A DNA stretch of 22,003 nucleotides, taken from assembly GCA_049509675.1 (NCBI GenBank), contig JBEKZQ010000031.1, positions 1 through 22,003 on the forward strand. The letters are read 5' to 3'. Made by a program: the position numbers and the translations under genes. The notes below the pieces were generated by a model. That model saw nothing but the letters and a program-made list of their open reading frames with translations. It had not been told where the DNA came from and ran no database searches. How positions within the stretch are numbered: the first letter of the stretch is position 1; each line of letters opens with the position of its first letter. Source of the DNA: JBEKZQ01 sp049509675 (GTDB lineage: Bacteria; Planctomycetota; Planctomycetia; Pirellulales; Thermoguttaceae). This document shows, in pieces, positions 20,982-22,003 of the stretch.

Positions 20982-21701
20982 ATGAGAACATCGCTTGTCC
21001 CGGTGCTGTTGGCGGTGATCGCGGCATTTCCGGGCCGTGACGCGGCGGCCCAGTCGGTGCAACTGCCCACGTTCTCGTACTTCGGCACGAGCACCACGGT
21101 GGTGGTGCCCGACGGCGGCAGCACTTTCATGGGCGGCATCGATCGCGCCTCGTCCGGCCGCACTGAGTTCGGCGTGCCGTTGTTGCCGTTCCGACCGTTC
21201 CGCAACACGGCGATCGGGCAAGATTACAGTGCTTCCGGCGTCCGCGTGACGGCCACGATCCACGACTTCGACGCGATGGACCAGGCCCTGCTCAATACGC
21301 CTTCGCCCGATTCGTTCACCTCGTCTTCGTCGCTCGGTCCGCTGTTGGGTCGCGTGCCGGCGGCCGTTGCGGCGCAGACGTTGCGGCCCCGTAACCCGGC
21401 GGCGCTGGCGGGCAATTGGATTCCGCAAGCGGCGCCGCCGCCCAGCGGTCCGGCGGCGATGACGGCCGCCGAAGTGCAGGCCCAGGGCGAGGCCCGGCAG
21501 CAGGTGCGATTGGACGAGGCCCAGCGGTTCTTCGATCGCGGCGCTCTGGCCGAGGCGGACGGCAAGCCCGGCGTGGCCCGAGTTTATTACCAGATGGCCG
21601 CGCGCAGGGCCAGCGGCGAGTTGAAAGAGCAGGCCCTGGCCAAGCTCGATGCCATTCGCCGCGCGCAGGGCCCGGCCAAGATTGCGCAGAGCCAGCCGTA
21701 A
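20982..21701 (+). CDS. Small exported protein with a secretin-like signature
   Basis: A 239-aa protein with a signal peptide (about 1-23). Residues about 37-78 (TTVVVPDGGSTFMGGI ... EFGVPLLPF) resemble the conserved C-terminal signature of type II/III secretins (VxVPDGxTxxxGG ... VPxLGDIP), but the rest of a secretin is absent. The middle is rich in Ala and Pro. The C-terminus (about 165-235) looks like a TPR-type helical pair (AQRFFDRGALAEADGKPGVA). AGGAGG lies upstream of the ATG. Function unknown; a following membrane-protein gene 11 bp away suggests an operon. Confidence 0.75.
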   Translation: MRTSLVPVLLAVIAAFPGRDAAAQSVQLPTFSYFGTSTTVVVPDGGSTFMGGIDRASSGRTEFGVPLLPFRPFRNTAIGQDYSASGVRVTATIHDFDAMDQALLNTPSPDSFTSSSSLGPLLGRVPAAVAAQTLRPRNPAALAGNWIPQAAPPPSGPAAMTAAEVQAQGEARQQVRLDEAQRFFDRGALAEADGKPGVARVYYQMAARRASGELKEQALAKLDAIRRAQGPAKIAQSQP

Positions 21702-21712
21702 GCGGCCCTACC

Positions 21713-22003
21713 ATGAGCAACCTGGGAAACTCCGGCCCTGGCCGGCCGCCCGGTCCGCCCCAGGGCGACATGAGCGGCAGCCCCGAGGTCCGGCGCTGGC
21801 GGGCGCGCTTGGGCAAAGAGCTTCACGCGGCCGTGGTCCGCAAGCGGTTGCTGGCCGCACTGCTGGGCCTGCTGGCAGCCCTTCTGCTGGGCCTGATCGT
21901 CTACTTTCTGTGGGTCTTCAGCTATGCGCGGATCGCGGCTCTGGAAATCAAGCGGAGCCTGGCGGAACCCGCCTGGGCCCAGATCTCCTATCGGCCCGTA
22001 AGC
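21713..22003 (+). CDS. Single-pass membrane protein, N-terminal part (runs off the window)
   Basis: An open frame of 97 codons with no stop before the window end. A Gly/Pro-rich start is followed by a basic stretch (26-45) and a clear membrane helix (about 46-68, LLAALLGLLAALLLGLIVYF). The rest would be outside the cytoplasm by the positive-inside rule. It starts 11 bp after the previous stop. No strong ribosome-binding site is seen; an in-frame ATG at 21770 is an alternative. Family not recognised. Confidence 0.65.
   Translation, partial: MSNLGNSGPGRPPGPPQGDMSGSPEVRRWRARLGKELHAAVVRKRLLAALLGLLAALLLGLIVYFLWVFSYARIAALEIKRSLAEPAWAQISYRPVS

Noticed and set aside
1..22003. tRNA or rRNA genes
   Set aside because: No cloverleaf-type or conserved rRNA sequence was recognised on either strand by eye.

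Overview
The window reads as chromosomal DNA of a high-GC planctomycete, most likely of the Pirellulales type. This rests on protein content: a cysteine-rich YTV-motif protein, a DUF1080 lipoprotein, a MoxR/DUF58/BatA-like/vWA-GATase operon and secreted low-complexity proteins. The gaps also hold many different short inverted-repeat elements, as is common in that phylum. No rRNA, tRNA, CRISPR array, transposase or phage gene was seen.

Layout. At 1-1479 (minus strand) are the 5' end of an unrecognised gene and a secreted di-heme cytochrome c peroxidase. At 1749-2792 (minus) is the YTV-type Cys-rich exported protein. At 3164-3852 (minus) is a PIN toxin/RHH antitoxin pair with a good sigma70-type promoter. 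At 4252-9732 (plus) is a four-gene operon: an atypical protein kinase, a TerY-like vWA protein, a PP2C phosphatase and a secreted CAP-domain protein. The first three match the TerY-P triad described by comparative genomics. A DUF1080 lipoprotein follows at 10011-10775 (plus). A long minus-strand operon then runs from 17903 down to 11238: MoxR AAA+ ATPase, DUF58, BatA-like membrane protein, membrane GATase-like/vWA protein and a small secreted protein. A parvulin PpiC (10782-11063) lies downstream. At 18695-22003 (plus) are a 698-aa secreted protein with Gly/Ser and Pro-Gly linkers, a small exported protein carrying a secretin-like signature, and the start of a single-pass membrane protein cut by the window end.

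How the genes work together. Two independent vWA-centred modules sit within 14 kb. The kinase/vWA/PP2C set should form a reversible phosphorylation switch in the cytoplasm. The MoxR/DUF58/BatA/vWA set should be an AAA+ chaperone with membrane-anchored vWA partners. MoxR carries Gln where the Walker B catalytic Glu is expected.

The most unusual layer is the repeats. Almost every intergenic gap of any size holds an inverted-repeat element, several of them built from arms that are palindromes themselves. Two are placed inside the MoxR operon, one of them reaching from two bases past a stop codon exactly to the next start codon. One palindrome family that occurs between genes also appears in frame, as a 30-bp tandem, inside the BatA-like coding sequence.
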